In this document: one piece after another, positions 44,044 through 54,702 of the stretch | Numbering within the stretch: position 1 is the first letter of the stretch | Layout of the letters: every line of letters begins with the position of its first letter | Source of the DNA: Phaeodactylum tricornutum CCAP 1055/1 | Taxonomy: Eukaryota; Bacillariophyta; Bacillariophyceae; Surirellales; Neidiaceae | DNA: 64,000 bases | Direction: 5' to 3' | NCBI RefSeq assembly: GCF_000150955.2 | Contig: NC_011680.1 | Location: 532,360-596,359, forward strand | The notes under the pieces: model-generated | The model's database searches: none | Told to the model about the DNA's origin: nothing | What the model saw: the letters and a program-made list of their open reading frames with translations, nothing else | Program-made: the position numbers and the translations under genes

Positions 44044-47000
44044 ATGGCGGAACGTGAGGAACTCCAAAAGCGCTACGCGTACCATGCCATGTCCAACAAA
44101 GTAGAACAGGCCGATCGGTCGTCTCGACGGGTGCGGGGCAGCGAAGGCACTGGTGAGGTCGAAACCTTACGCGGACGGCGGGATATTGGACGCATGGGCG
44201 ATCGGGTGGAGGAGGGACAACCGCCCCCGCCGCCGACGAAAAAAGCCAAACACGTACCTTCGGGACCCCCGTCCAGAAGGGTCGCTCACGGAAACGAGAC
44301 TATTCTCGATTTGGGCAATCTCACCGGTTATCAGCCAACGACGGAACAAGCCAAGGCGGCGTACGAAAGTATTTTGACCATCATTGGCTCCAAGGCGTTG
44401 TTGGGGAATCAGGGACCGCAAGTGTTGCGGGACGCTGCCGAAGAAGTCCTCGCGACACTCAAGGATCCCAATCTACGGGATCCGGAACGTCACGAGACAA
44501 TATCGGTCCTGCTCACGGGTAAGAGTCCGCGGTTATCCGGGGGACTTTCCACCGAACACTTCACGGCCTTGCTGCAGTACGGTAAACAATTGGATGACTA
44601 CAATAAGGACCAACAGCTGAAGGATGATGACAAGGTGGACGACGAAATGGGGGTCGCTGTGGTCTTCGACGAATCCGAAGACGAAGCCAACAAACATGAC
44701 GACAGTGAGATCGATCAGAATGTGGTCGTTGACACATCATCGTCCTCTTCTGAAGACGAGGAGGAGGGCCCGGAAGCGGAGGAGGATTCCGAGGCGTTCC
44801 GAGACGTGGACGAGGAGATCATAGTCCAGGGCGCCGATGACGTAGGGGCCAAGAAGCAGAGTCGTGCAGGCGACCGCATATTGTCGGTACATGAGATTGA
44901 CGCCCACTTTTTGCAGCGTCATTTGGCCAAGCACGTTGACGATGCGGACGAATCGGCCAAGCTGGCGGCACAGGTTATGGGAATTATCGATTTTCGTACC
45001 AACTCGGACATGCGGGAGTGCGAAAATCGACTGCTCGTACTCCTCGGCTTTGATCTTTTTGATACCATCAAGCTCATTCTCCGTAACCGTGTACGAGTTT
45101 GGGCATGCATTTCCATGAAACGCGCACAGTCGGACGAGGAACGTAAAGCAATCGAAGAAGCACTGGCGAACGAACCGACCGGTGAGGGGAAGTGTGTCTG
45201 GGAAGAGCTGCATTCCAAGGGAAGAGCCGAAAACTGGACGCGCGATCGTATGAAGGGCCTGGCGGATGCATTCAAGAGTGAAGCTACAGGGGATCTTACC
45301 AAAGCAATCGACTCGGTGGGAGTCAAGCAAGAAGACGACGAGACTGCAATGCAGGTCGAAGTAAAAGAAGAAGCAAACGAGTTGGATCTTGACATTCTAG
45401 CATTCCCAGAGGGAAGCCACACAATGACTAATAAGAAGTGCGACCTTCCCGATACATCCTGGCGGGCCATGAAGAAAGGTTACGAAGAAGTCCATGTTCC
45501 TGCGGTCCGGAGTGTCATTCCCAAGGACGAGCGACTTATTCGTATCGACGAGCTTCCGTCTTGGACGCATGCCGCTTTTAAAGGAATGGAAAAGCTGAAC
45601 CGGGTACAGTCCAAGTTGTGTGACGTAGCGTTGCGTTCCTCGGAAAATTTGCTACTGTGCGCCCCAACTGGTGCTGGAAAGACCAATGTGGCGTGTTTGA
45701 CCATGATGAACATCCTGGGCCAGTATCGTCGAGACCGTCAAGTCGATGACGACCCCGACGCGAAGGACTCGTTTGACTTGAGCTCTTTCAAGATTGTGTA
45801 CGTCGCACCCATGAAAGCGTTGGTGCAAGAAGTTGTCAAGAATTTTTCCGAAAGGCTTGAGGATTACGGAGTAACGGTCAGAGAGCTTTCGGGTGATAGC
45901 AGTTTGTCGAGACAGCAAATTTCTGAAACGCAGCTTCTAGTGACTACACCTGAGAAGTGGGACGTTGTTACGCGCCAAGGAGAAGGAAGAGCTTTTACGC
46001 AACTCGTCAAGCTTGTCATTGTGGATGAGATTCATCTTCTGCACGACGAACGTGGACCAGTCCTTGAAAGCATTGTAGCGCGAATTATTCGCCAAGTGGA
46101 AACTACATCCGAACCTGTACGCCTTGTAGGCCTTTCGGCAACACTTCCGAACTATACCGACGTCGCTACTTTTCTTCGCGTAGACCACAATAAAGGTCTC
46201 TTCTTTTTCGACCATTCGTATCGGCCCGTTCCTCTACAAATGCAGTACATTGGATTGACGGAGCGGAATGCATTCCGGCGATTTCAGTTGCAGAACGAAA
46301 TCTGCTATGAGAAGGCTATTGAGCAGAGACGCAATGGAAATCAGATGCTGATTTTTGTTCACAGTCGCGCCGAGACTGGAAAAACTGCCAAAGCGCTGCG
46401 GGATCTTGCTCTGGAACGGGATGAGTCGACTAATTTTGTCCGGGAGAAGGGGGCAACACAGGAGATTCTTCGAGAGGAGTCTTCGGCGGTGAAGAACGCC
46501 GATCTTAAAGATGTTTTACCTTACGGTTTTGCGATTCATCATGCTGGAATGGCTCGCGAAGACCGAGAGCTTGTGGAAGATCTTTTCGCGGACCGTCACA
46601 TTGCCGTATTGGTTTGTACCGCGACTCTGGCTTGGGGAGTCAACTTACCTGCGCATGCTGTCATTATTAAAGGTACACAGATTTATGATCCGTCCAAGGG
46701 CCGCTGGGCCGAACTAAGCCCACTCGATGTGTTACAAATGCTTGGCCGGGCAGGACGCCCCCAGTACGATAGCGAGGGCGAAGGAATTATTCTTACGCAA
46801 CATAGCGAATTACAGTACTACTTGTCGCTCACAAACTTGCAGCTTCCGGTCGAAAGTCAGCTCATCAAGACTCTTCCAGACCACTTAAATGCTGAGATTG
46901 TGTTAGGAACGATTCAGACCATCTCCGAAGCTGTCGATTGGCTAGGTTACACGTTTCTTTTCGTCCGTATGCTGCAGAATCCAAATCTCTACGGAATATC

Positions 47001-50000
47001 AGAGACCTCGTTTCTAGATGACCGCACTCTGAAGAAGCGGCGGCTTGATCTTGCCCACTCTGCCGCGTCGATTCTTGAGAAAAGTCATCTCGTTCGCTAC
47101 GACAGGAAAAGCGGCGCGTTGCAAGCAACCCCCTTGGGCCGCATATCAAGCCAGTTTTACATTTCACACTCGTCTATGGCTGTGTACAGTCGACACATGA
47201 GATCTAATATGTCTGATATTGAGCTTCTTCGTTTGTTCTCGCTTAGTGGGGAGTTTCATCACATAACTGTCAGAGAGGAGGAGAAATTGGAGCTCACTAA
47301 ACTTTCCGGGCGTGTCCCAATTCCAGTAAAAGAAAGTCCAAACGAAGCTTCGGCCAAAGTTAATATTCTTCTGCAAGCCTACATATCGCGGCTTAGACTC
47401 GACGGCTTTGCCCTGGTCGCTGATATGGCCTTCATTCAGCAATCAGCTGCACGTATCATGCGTGCGTTATTTGAAATTGCCCTTCGGAGGAATTGGTCCT
47501 CTCTCGCTAAGCTTTGCCTTGACATGTCGAACATGGTGTCGTATCGGATTTGGAGAAGTCAGTCTCCTTTGAGACAATTTAAGAACGTCCCGGAAGTTGT
47601 CGCGAGGAAGCTTGAGCGTAAAAGTGATATAGAATGGGCGAGATACAACGATCTGACCTCAGCCGATCTCGGGGAGCTCGTCGGCGTTCCTAAAATGGGC
47701 CGTGTTTTGCACAAACTTGTTCAGCAGTTTCCTCGTCTCGAATTGTCGGCTCAGATTCAGCCACTAACGAGATCTATGTTACGCATTGAGGTGACCCTAC
47801 TGCCATCGTTTAATTTCGATGTGACGATACACGGATATGTGCAGCTTTTTCATGTTATAGTCGAAGACGTCAACGGCGATACAATTCTGCATCATGAGTT
47901 ATTTTCGCTGAAGAGCAGCAATGCAGATGAGGAGCACGTTCTACTGTTCTCAGTCCCAGTGCTAGAGCCGCTTCCGCCAGCATATTTTATTCGTGTAATG
48001 TCGGATAGGTGGCTTCATTCCACAGCTGTGCTTCCTGTTTCCTTCAGCAAGATGATCCTACCTTCAAAGTTTTCTCCTCCAACCGAATTGTTGGATTTAC
48101 AGCCTCTTTTACCATCAGCTCTTGGAGTTTCTGCTTTGTCGGAGATTTTCGCTTACAAAGAGTTCAACCCAATTCAAACCCAAGTATTTCATGAACTGTT
48201 TAAAACCGACAAGAATTGTCTAGTTTGTGCACCCTCTGGTGCGGGAAAGTCGACTTGTGCTGTGTTCGCTGTTTTGCGTATGCTGACAACTAACGCTGAC
48301 GGTGTGTGTGTGTACATTGCCCCAACTGACGCGATCGCAGACCGAACGTTCACGGAATGGAGGCTTCTTTTTGGTCGCATCCTTCCAAGCAGTTCTATTG
48401 TCCGACTGAGTGGGGAAACAGGTCCAGATCTGAAGCTCCTCTCTCAAGGAAAGGTTGTTGTATCGTCGGCAAAGCAGTGGGATATGGTCAGTCGCCGCTG
48501 GAAGCAACGAAAAGCAGTGCAGAATGTTGCCCTAATGATCTTCGATGAGCTGCATTTTCTTGGAGGTATCATTGGACCGACGCTGGAAGTTGTAATATCT
48601 CGAACTCGTTATATGATCGGGCAGAGCGAAGATGGCAAGACTGTCGCAAACATGCGAATTGTTGGTCTCAGTGCCTCGCTTGCAAACGCTCGAGATGTGG
48701 GGGAATGGATGGGCGTGTCTGGAAAGAGTTTGTTTAATTTTTCTTCAAAGGCGAGGCCTATGCCACTCGAAATCTTTTTTCAGTCCTTTGAACAAGCGAA
48801 TTACTCAGCGAGGCTTATGGCGATGGCCAAGCCTGTTTTCAGTGCCGTCGAGAGGCATATCGGGGAAGGAACGGCAATTGTGTTTACCCCGAGCCGTAGG
48901 CAGGCTCAACTTACTGCGATTGATCTTATGACATTTCGAGATGGACAAGGGCTTGGGTCTTACGTTGGCAAGTCTGTAGATACGCTTACTCTCGCAGAAA
49001 TCGCTTCAACACTGCGAGAGCCTGCCTTGCAACAGGTTGTGACGAACGGGATTGGCTTCCTTCACGCAGGAATGATAGATAGCGATTGGAATACAGTAGT
49101 GGATCTCTACAACTCTGGGGCATTGCGGATTCTGGTTTGTCCTACAGACGTATGCTGGAAGATTCGTTGTGTGGGGCGACTGGTCATTATTATGGGCACG
49201 GAAGTTTACGACGGTAGGGAGGGTCGACACCTTGACTACCCGGTCATGGACATTCTTCACATGATTGGACGTCATGATCCAAGATCGAGTGGTAAATGCG
49301 TTCTTCTATGTCACGCCCCCAAAAAAGACTACCTAAAGAAGCTGATATACGACCCAGTGCCGATCGAAAGCCATCTTGATTCATACCTGCATGATCCACT
49401 GAATGCTGAAGTTGTAACTAAGACAGTGTCGTCGATGCAGGATGCAATCGATTACTTGACCTGGTCTTTTCTCTATCGCCGTCTTCCTCAGAACCCGACA
49501 TATTATGGACTGCGGGGTACTTCAAATGTTTTCCTTAGCGAATACTTGAGTGAGATGATTGAAACAGTCATTGGCGATTTGGAAGAGAGCAAATGCTGTA
49601 GCATGTCGGAAGAAGGTGATATATCTCCGTTAAACTTGGGAATGATCGCAGCATACTACTATGTTCAGTACCGAACAATCGAGCTCATTGCCTCGTCCGT
49701 AACGGAGAAAACAAAAATTCGGGGTATCATGGAAATTTTGTCGGCGGCTTGGGAATTCTCAGAGTTTCCTATTCGTTTCGGCGAAGACAGGACGTTGAAA
49801 TCTCTCGCACGAACCCTGCCGTATACGCCTCCAGACGGTGCGAATTACGATGCAAACACGAAAGCCTTGATTCTTTTGCAATGTCACTTTAGTCGTAAGG
49901 TTATTGGTGCTGACCTGCGATCCGATCAGAAGAGCATGCTAAAGGAGGCCGTCAATCTCGTACAGTCCATAGTAGATGTAATCAGCAGCAACGGATGGCT

Positions 50001-50649
50001 AAAGCCTGCGCTCGCCGCCATGGAGTTAAGTCAGATGCTCGTGCAAGGACTTTGGAATAAAGATCATGTCTTGAAGCAAGTGCCCCACTTCACGGAAGAA
50101 ATCATAGGACGTTGCCGAAATCACGACGAACCTGTTGAAACAGTGTTCGATATTTTGACGATAGAAGACGACGTCCGTAATCAGCTTTTACAGCTCCCCG
50201 ATGACAAGATGGCTGACGTTGCGGTATTTTGCAATACATACCCAAGTATCGAGGTCTCATTCAAAGTACATGATGTCGAAGACGTTGCCGCAGGCAATCC
50301 GGTACAAATCGTGGTCGAATTAGAGCGCGAAGTTGACGAAGATGACATGGACGAAGCCGAAATGGAGGCGCTTGGAACAGTTGCGGCACCACTGTTTCCG
50401 ATTGCAAAGAAGGAAGGATGGTGGGTTGTTGTTGGGGATACATCCACCAACTCATTGCTATCCCTGAAACGTGTCAACTTGCGACACAAGCAAAAATTGT
50501 CTCTAGATTTTCTCGCCCCAGATGAACCAGGCGATTACGACTTGACCCTGTTTTGCATGAGCGACAGTTACCTTGGATGTGACCAAGAGTACAGGATTCC
50601 CTTGAGTGTTGCGGCTGCAGAGTCTGACGAAAGTGAGGAGGACGAGTGA
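44044..50649 (+). CDS. BRR2: U5 snRNP RNA helicase Brr2 (SNRNP200)
   Basis: A single uninterrupted frame of 2201 aa starts at ATG 44044. The N-terminus MAEREELQKRYAYHAMSNKV and the following QADRS and TGEVETL segments match the conserved start of Brr2. Two Ski2-like helicase cassettes follow. Cassette 1 has APTGAGKTN at about 540, DEIHLLHDE at about 661, SATLPNY and HHAGMAREDRE. Cassette 2 has APSGAGKST at about 1396, DELHFLGG at about 1500 and SASLANARDV. Each cassette is followed by a Sec63 region. As in the family, cassette 2 is degenerate in its later motifs (CPTDVCWKIR replaces the usual helicase sequence), so cassette 1 should do the unwinding. Brr2 unwinds U4/U6 snRNA to activate the spliceosome. 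The absence of introns over 6.6 kb contrasts with its neighbours. Confidence 0.97.
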   Translation: MAEREELQKRYAYHAMSNKVEQADRSSRRVRGSEGTGEVETLRGRRDIGRMGDRVEEGQPPPPPTKKAKHVPSGPPSRRVAHGNETILDLGNLTGYQPTTEQAKAAYESILTIIGSKALLGNQGPQVLRDAAEEVLATLKDPNLRDPERHETISVLLTGKSPRLSGGLSTEHFTALLQYGKQLDDYNKDQQLKDDDKVDDEMGVAVVFDESEDEANKHDDSEIDQNVVVDTSSSSSEDEEEGPEAEEDSEAFRDVDEEIIVQGADDVGAKKQSRAGDRILSVHEIDAHFLQRHLAKHVDDADESAKLAAQVMGIIDFRTNSDMRECENRLLVLLGFDLFDTIKLILRNRVRVWACISMKRAQSDEERKAIEEALANEPTGEGKCVWEELHSKGRAENWTRDRMKGLADAFKSEATGDLTKAIDSVGVKQEDDETAMQVEVKEEANELDLDILAFPEGSHTMTNKKCDLPDTSWRAMKKGYEEVHVPAVRSVIPKDERLIRIDELPSWTHAAFKGMEKLNRVQSKLCDVALRSSENLLLCAPTGAGKTNVACLTMMNILGQYRRDRQVDDDPDAKDSFDLSSFKIVYVAPMKALVQEVVKNFSERLEDYGVTVRELSGDSSLSRQQISETQLLVTTPEKWDVVTRQGEGRAFTQLVKLVIVDEIHLLHDERGPVLESIVARIIRQVETTSEPVRLVGLSATLPNYTDVATFLRVDHNKGLFFFDHSYRPVPLQMQYIGLTERNAFRRFQLQNEICYEKAIEQRRNGNQMLIFVHSRAETGKTAKALRDLALERDESTNFVREKGATQEILREESSAVKNADLKDVLPYGFAIHHAGMAREDRELVEDLFADRHIAVLVCTATLAWGVNLPAHAVIIKGTQIYDPSKGRWAELSPLDVLQMLGRAGRPQYDSEGEGIILTQHSELQYYLSLTNLQLPVESQLIKTLPDHLNAEIVLGTIQTISEAVDWLGYTFLFVRMLQNPNLYGISETSFLDDRTLKKRRLDLAHSAASILEKSHLVRYDRKSGALQATPLGRISSQFYISHSSMAVYSRHMRSNMSDIELLRLFSLSGEFHHITVREEEKLELTKLSGRVPIPVKESPNEASAKVNILLQAYISRLRLDGFALVADMAFIQQSAARIMRALFEIALRRNWSSLAKLCLDMSNMVSYRIWRSQSPLRQFKNVPEVVARKLERKSDIEWARYNDLTSADLGELVGVPKMGRVLHKLVQQFPRLELSAQIQPLTRSMLRIEVTLLPSFNFDVTIHGYVQLFHVIVEDVNGDTILHHELFSLKSSNADEEHVLLFSVPVLEPLPPAYFIRVMSDRWLHSTAVLPVSFSKMILPSKFSPPTELLDLQPLLPSALGVSALSEIFAYKEFNPIQTQVFHELFKTDKNCLVCAPSGAGKSTCAVFAVLRMLTTNADGVCVYIAPTDAIADRTFTEWRLLFGRILPSSSIVRLSGETGPDLKLLSQGKVVVSSAKQWDMVSRRWKQRKAVQNVALMIFDELHFLGGIIGPTLEVVISRTRYMIGQSEDGKTVANMRIVGLSASLANARDVGEWMGVSGKSLFNFSSKARPMPLEIFFQSFEQANYSARLMAMAKPVFSAVERHIGEGTAIVFTPSRRQAQLTAIDLMTFRDGQGLGSYVGKSVDTLTLAEIASTLREPALQQVVTNGIGFLHAGMIDSDWNTVVDLYNSGALRILVCPTDVCWKIRCVGRLVIIMGTEVYDGREGRHLDYPVMDILHMIGRHDPRSSGKCVLLCHAPKKDYLKKLIYDPVPIESHLDSYLHDPLNAEVVTKTVSSMQDAIDYLTWSFLYRRLPQNPTYYGLRGTSNVFLSEYLSEMIETVIGDLEESKCCSMSEEGDISPLNLGMIAAYYYVQYRTIELIASSVTEKTKIRGIMEILSAAWEFSEFPIRFGEDRTLKSLARTLPYTPPDGANYDANTKALILLQCHFSRKVIGADLRSDQKSMLKEAVNLVQSIVDVISSNGWLKPALAAMELSQMLVQGLWNKDHVLKQVPHFTEEIIGRCRNHDEPVETVFDILTIEDDVRNQLLQLPDDKMADVAVFCNTYPSIEVSFKVHDVEDVAAGNPVQIVVELEREVDEDDMDEAEMEALGTVAAPLFPIAKKEGWWVVVGDTSTNSLLSLKRVNLRHKQKLSLDFLAPDEPGDYDLTLFCMSDSYLGCDQEYRIPLSVAAAESDESEEDE

Positions 50650-50818
50650 TGAATTTGCTCTGCAGTGCGATTGCAAGACCGGTCGTATTCGCTTGCAATC
50701 GATAAAAAGGGATACTTATTCCGCCCTCGTAGTATTTGTACGGCTATAGCTAGAGAAAGGCCAAATCGTTACTGCTTACAATGAGTTAAAAATATAGAGA
50801 AGGTTTTGAAAAGAAAAC

Positions 50819-52364
50819 TTAATCTGGGTACGGAGAAGGATAGCAGCCGTATGAATATGTTTGTGAGAAATATTTGCTCGTAGTTTGGGACTTTTTGACT
50901 TCGTCACGCGTCGTTGGAGTTGATGCGTAAGTCTCCGAAGGCATGGAGTGAGAGTAAGGATTGATTCCTGCAGAGGGATTGTAGAAGTCGTGAACGAAAG
51001 CTCGGCCGTTTGGCGAAACCTCTGTTGATACGCAAATGTGAGAAATATGAAAAGCAGTACTTAAATCGCAGGATCAAACGAGCTACTCACCATGATCATA
51101 CAAGGGGCGGAACGGTTGTTGATAATTGTTCCCAAACGCCCGAAATCCCCCTTGACTCGGTATCTTGAAGTCGCGCTTCGTCATCAATGTTTCTTCTCTA
51201 TTGCTTGGGCGGAACGGAGTGCGTGCCCCCGATTTCTGCACAGGGAGAGCTGGACGAAACGACTGCCCATAAATGTGCTGGTCTTGTCGGTGGATCGGAG
51301 ACTGCTCCGAAGAATCTCGCCACGTTTCATTCCTCGACAAGGGTCTGTCTCCTCCCGTAGAACTAGACTGAGTGACAGCTAACGTAGGCGAATGATGACG
51401 GCTGCTGGACATCCGCTGATCCGCCTTGTTTATAGCATCATCGACCGATTGAATTCGAAGCGGTTCAAAATTATGATAAGCTTGAGGATCTTCAAAATAG
51501 GACGGCACTGGAGTCATCGGAGCAGGAAAGTCACCGATGTTGCTGCAGGTCAAGACTGCATCGTGACTGGTTCTTGTATCGGCATCCATCCGTGCCTGAC
51601 TCTGGCGCCACCGCTTTACCTCTTCTTTGTACTGTGCCCGTTCCTCTTCTTCAACTTCTACGTACGGGGCTCGTTCTGTTTTACTTGCATTACGCCACAT
51701 TTCTCCCAGGAGTCGGGACACGTCCGTGTTGCTGTAAAGAGGAAGGTTGTGAGGTTAATTCCAGCAATCTTGATAGACGGATCCTGCCCTCTCCGGCGGT
51801 GACTTGCCTCATATCGGGATTCTCTTCCTTGACCTTAGCCCGACGGGTTTGCGAGTATTTGAGGAAGGCTGACATGGGCCTCTTGGGCGCCAGGGGATGC
51901 TTTTTGGCCCGACGTTTGGGAATAGTCCAAACACCCTTGTATTCCGCCTTTTCCCGGACAAACCTGTAAACGCAAATACAAGGAACAATCTCAACAAAAT
52001 CAGAAAGCGATTTCGACATCTGCTACAGTCAGGTCGCGAATTCCTTACCTCAGCTTGTCGCTTCTAGCTTCTTCGTCCCAATACGCTCGTTCGCGGCCGC
52101 TGAGTTTCTTCCAAGCAGTCGCCACGAGCTTCAAAACTACATATGAGTTCTTTGTTAGAAAAGAAGGGATTTTCCGGCCAACGAAGCTTCTTGATTCTGG
52201 TATAGACGCAAATTTCCTGTTTGTTACCTACCATCTGCATTTTCCTTCACTTGATGCTGTTCCATAAGGGCTTCTTTTTTGTTGTCGGTGAAACACATAA
52301 AGGCGGAGCGGGGTGCCTTTGGGGGTGGTTTAGTGGTAGTGCCATTATCGACTCGATTTTCCAT
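50819..52364 (-). CDS. Two-HMG-box protein
   Basis: Five exons, 52232-52364, 52049-52136, 51808-51963, 51091-51731 and 50819-51021, give 406 aa. ATG 52364 is the first in-frame ATG. HMG box 1 runs from about residue 12 (KPPPKAPRSAFMCF) through VATAWKKLSGRERAYWDEEA to 75. Box 2 starts at about 94 (HPLAPKRPMSAFLKYSQTRR) and ends in SNTDVSRLLGEMWRNASKTE and YKEEVKRWR at about 163. The third intron (51732-51807) begins with GC instead of GT (ATGAG|GCAAGT); only this junction restores the conserved NPDMSNTDVSR. The tail is long, Ser/Pro/Gln-rich and probably disordered. The protein should bind and bend DNA in the nucleus. It converges on BRR2 with 169 bp between stops. Confidence 0.9.
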
Positions 52365-53180
52365 CGTCGGCGATGTGGGGAAGTAGACGGTATTCTGTTT
52401 CGAAGCACCAAAGATTGACACCGTTCAGCAAAGAGAGAGAGTGGAGAAGGCAAATCAAAGACTGTGAGGCAAAGAACGATTGCAATAGACAAGTGTTCCT
52501 GTCTCGCTAGGAAAGACAGATCCATGCAGGTATACATTGTTTGGCAAAAAGACAGGGACATACCCCTCTCGGTGAATAGGACATGTTTTGGTTTTATGAA
52601 AGTGGAGAAAGCCGTCAGGTTGGGTTGGGACGACCATCAGCATCGTACTGGTTCGGCTCCACTTCCAGGACCGCCCTGGATTCAATCTCGAAGCCGATGG
52701 TGCGTTGTAAGTTAGAAATGGTTTAAGTGGAACGCTCCAGTCGGAATGAGACTCTATCCACATCAATTTCACGGGAGACGTAAGTTGCGTATCGAAAAAG
52801 TGGTGCAAAAGAAGGAACCACTTCTGTTCATATCAGGAAAAACACATGAAGGTTCGCATCAATCACGCTAGCGGGCTTCCCAAACCGAATTTACATATAC
52901 ACAGCTGCGAGCATAATCGTGTGTCGGACAAACACATTAACAACCTCATATTGCTTGACCGATAACTGAAATCTTTGAGATAAGCACAATCGCCTCTTTC
53001 AAGCGTTGCATGGTCGGCCCCTCGACCGTGATTTCACCTATCGAATTCAATATTTCGTATTCTCTCTCTGCTTAGTAGCTGGTAGAGTGAATGAAACGTT
53101 CCTGGCAGTGAGTGTTGTTTTCCATTCGAATCGGCATTCTGTTGGCATTGGTGTAAAATTTCATTGCTGTCTCGGCAAGA
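52365..53180. promoter_or_regulatory. Divergent intergenic region
   Basis: This 816-bp space lies between the HMG-box gene and PCH2, transcribed away from each other. Short frames on both strands look random. An additional 5' exon of the HMG-box gene cannot be excluded. Confidence 0.4.
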
Positions 53181-54503
53181 ATGAGTCTCTATTTGCACGA
53201 CAATGTGGACGACAAGCCCCTGGTTCACGTGGAAATCGCCATTGCACAAACCTGCGCCACACCCTTGGCAGTCTTGCGCCAAACCTGGCAAGAGTACCTC
53301 TGTCAGCGTACCGATCCACTCCCACTCGGTAACGGTGCTGCTCTTGCCAACAGCCCAGACACACCAGATCTCTTGAGATCCAGTTACGGGGGAAGTTTGC
53401 TCGTTGTGTTTGAACAACAACACGACGACTCCGCCATAGCGTCGATAACGAGTCTGGCATTGTCCGTTGATGCTGCCTACTTCCTCCACGTGCACGTGTA
53501 CGTTTTGAGCACGGAAGAAGCGCACCTGGAAGAAGTGGAGCCCGGAGAAAGCGACGGCGATTGGACAGCGGCGTGTGAAAACCTCGCTCTGCCGCACGCA
53601 TCCCTGCACGGCGTCTACGAATCCCTCATTTTTGAAACCGACATTGGCCAAGATTTACTTTCTTTCGCTTCTTCGGCCTCGTTATTCGCCGACCAACACG
53701 TGCAAAGCCACGTGGTGCACTGGAATCGGCTTTTGCTGCTCCACGGGCCGCCGGGTACGGGTAAGACCAGTTTAGGTCGCTCCCTGGCGCACAAGCTCGC
53801 GATACGTACTTCCGCACGATTTCCAAGAGCCAACCTGCTCGAGATCCACTCACATTCGCTCTTTTCCAAATGGTTCTCCACGTCCGGTAAACTTATTCAT
53901 CGAGTTTTTGAGCTTATTCGAGATATGGTGCAGGATGACCCGTCCTGTTTGGTTTGTGTGTTGATTGACGAGATTGAGAGCCTGGCGGCAAGCCGGTCAG
54001 CTTTGACCAGTACTGGGGAACCGTCGGATGCGCTCCGGGCCGTCAATTCTTTGTTGACCAGCTTGGATCGACTACGATCCTTACCCAATGTATTGGTGAT
54101 CGCCACCACCAACTTGACCGCCTCCGTGGATGCCGCCTTTTTGGATCGCGCCGATCTCAAAATATACATCGGATTGCCTTGCCTCCAAGCCCGTTACGAA
54201 ATTTTGCGATCCTGTTTAGACGAACTTGCGCGGGTCGGGATACTAACAATATCGAATCCTTCTTCCGACGCATTGCTTGCCTTCCGAGACATTGCTCGGT
54301 CGGACGAGAGCCAACCGAGCACGGTATTGGTGTCGTTGGCGGGGATGGCCGAGGGCTTGAGCGGACGCAGTTTGCGTCGGCTGGCCTTGCAAGCACACGC
54401 CCTGTTTGTCCGTCGACCCCAAGCCTCGCTCACGCTCTTTTTGAGCGCATTGCAGCGAACCATCGAACGAGAAATTGGCAGCCTTCCGTCTCCGCTGGTG
54501 TAG
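53181..54503 (+). CDS. PCH2: AAA+ ATPase Pch2/TRIP13
   Basis: An intronless 440-aa frame starts at ATG 53181; human TRIP13 is about 430 aa. Walker A is LLHGPPGTGKTSL (about 188-200) and the family-specific INSHSLFSKWFS-like segment appears as IHSHSLFSKWFSTSGKL. Walker B is VCVLIDEIESLAASR at about 258-272. VLVIATTNLTASVDAAFLDR gives sensor 1 and the arginine-finger region, followed by the family's DRAD-x-K-x-YIG (here DRADLKIYIG). EGLSGRSLRRLALQAHAL marks the sensor 2 helix. Pch2/TRIP13 remodels HORMA-domain proteins such as meiotic Hop1 and the checkpoint protein Mad2. It could serve the spindle checkpoint, meiosis or both. It ends 199 bp from the convergent CSN4 stop. Confidence 0.95.
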   Translation: MSLYLHDNVDDKPLVHVEIAIAQTCATPLAVLRQTWQEYLCQRTDPLPLGNGAALANSPDTPDLLRSSYGGSLLVVFEQQHDDSAIASITSLALSVDAAYFLHVHVYVLSTEEAHLEEVEPGESDGDWTAACENLALPHASLHGVYESLIFETDIGQDLLSFASSASLFADQHVQSHVVHWNRLLLLHGPPGTGKTSLGRSLAHKLAIRTSARFPRANLLEIHSHSLFSKWFSTSGKLIHRVFELIRDMVQDDPSCLVCVLIDEIESLAASRSALTSTGEPSDALRAVNSLLTSLDRLRSLPNVLVIATTNLTASVDAAFLDRADLKIYIGLPCLQARYEILRSCLDELARVGILTISNPSSDALLAFRDIARSDESQPSTVLVSLAGMAEGLSGRSLRRLALQAHALFVRRPQASLTLFLSALQRTIEREIGSLPSPLV

Positions 54504-54702
54504 TGACTGGCGCACGGGGAGCTCACCAGGACGAATGGACGGCGGGTGTGGCAAGATAGATGGGGTTGAAGGAAAGGTTGGTATACTCCTAGCTGGAATC
54601 GTATGGCAAGCCTTCTACACTACTGCCAATCATATGATGGGTGCGTATTTTGCAATTAGTTGCGGTGTACATTGGTAAAATAACATTACTATAAAAGTCC
54701 AT

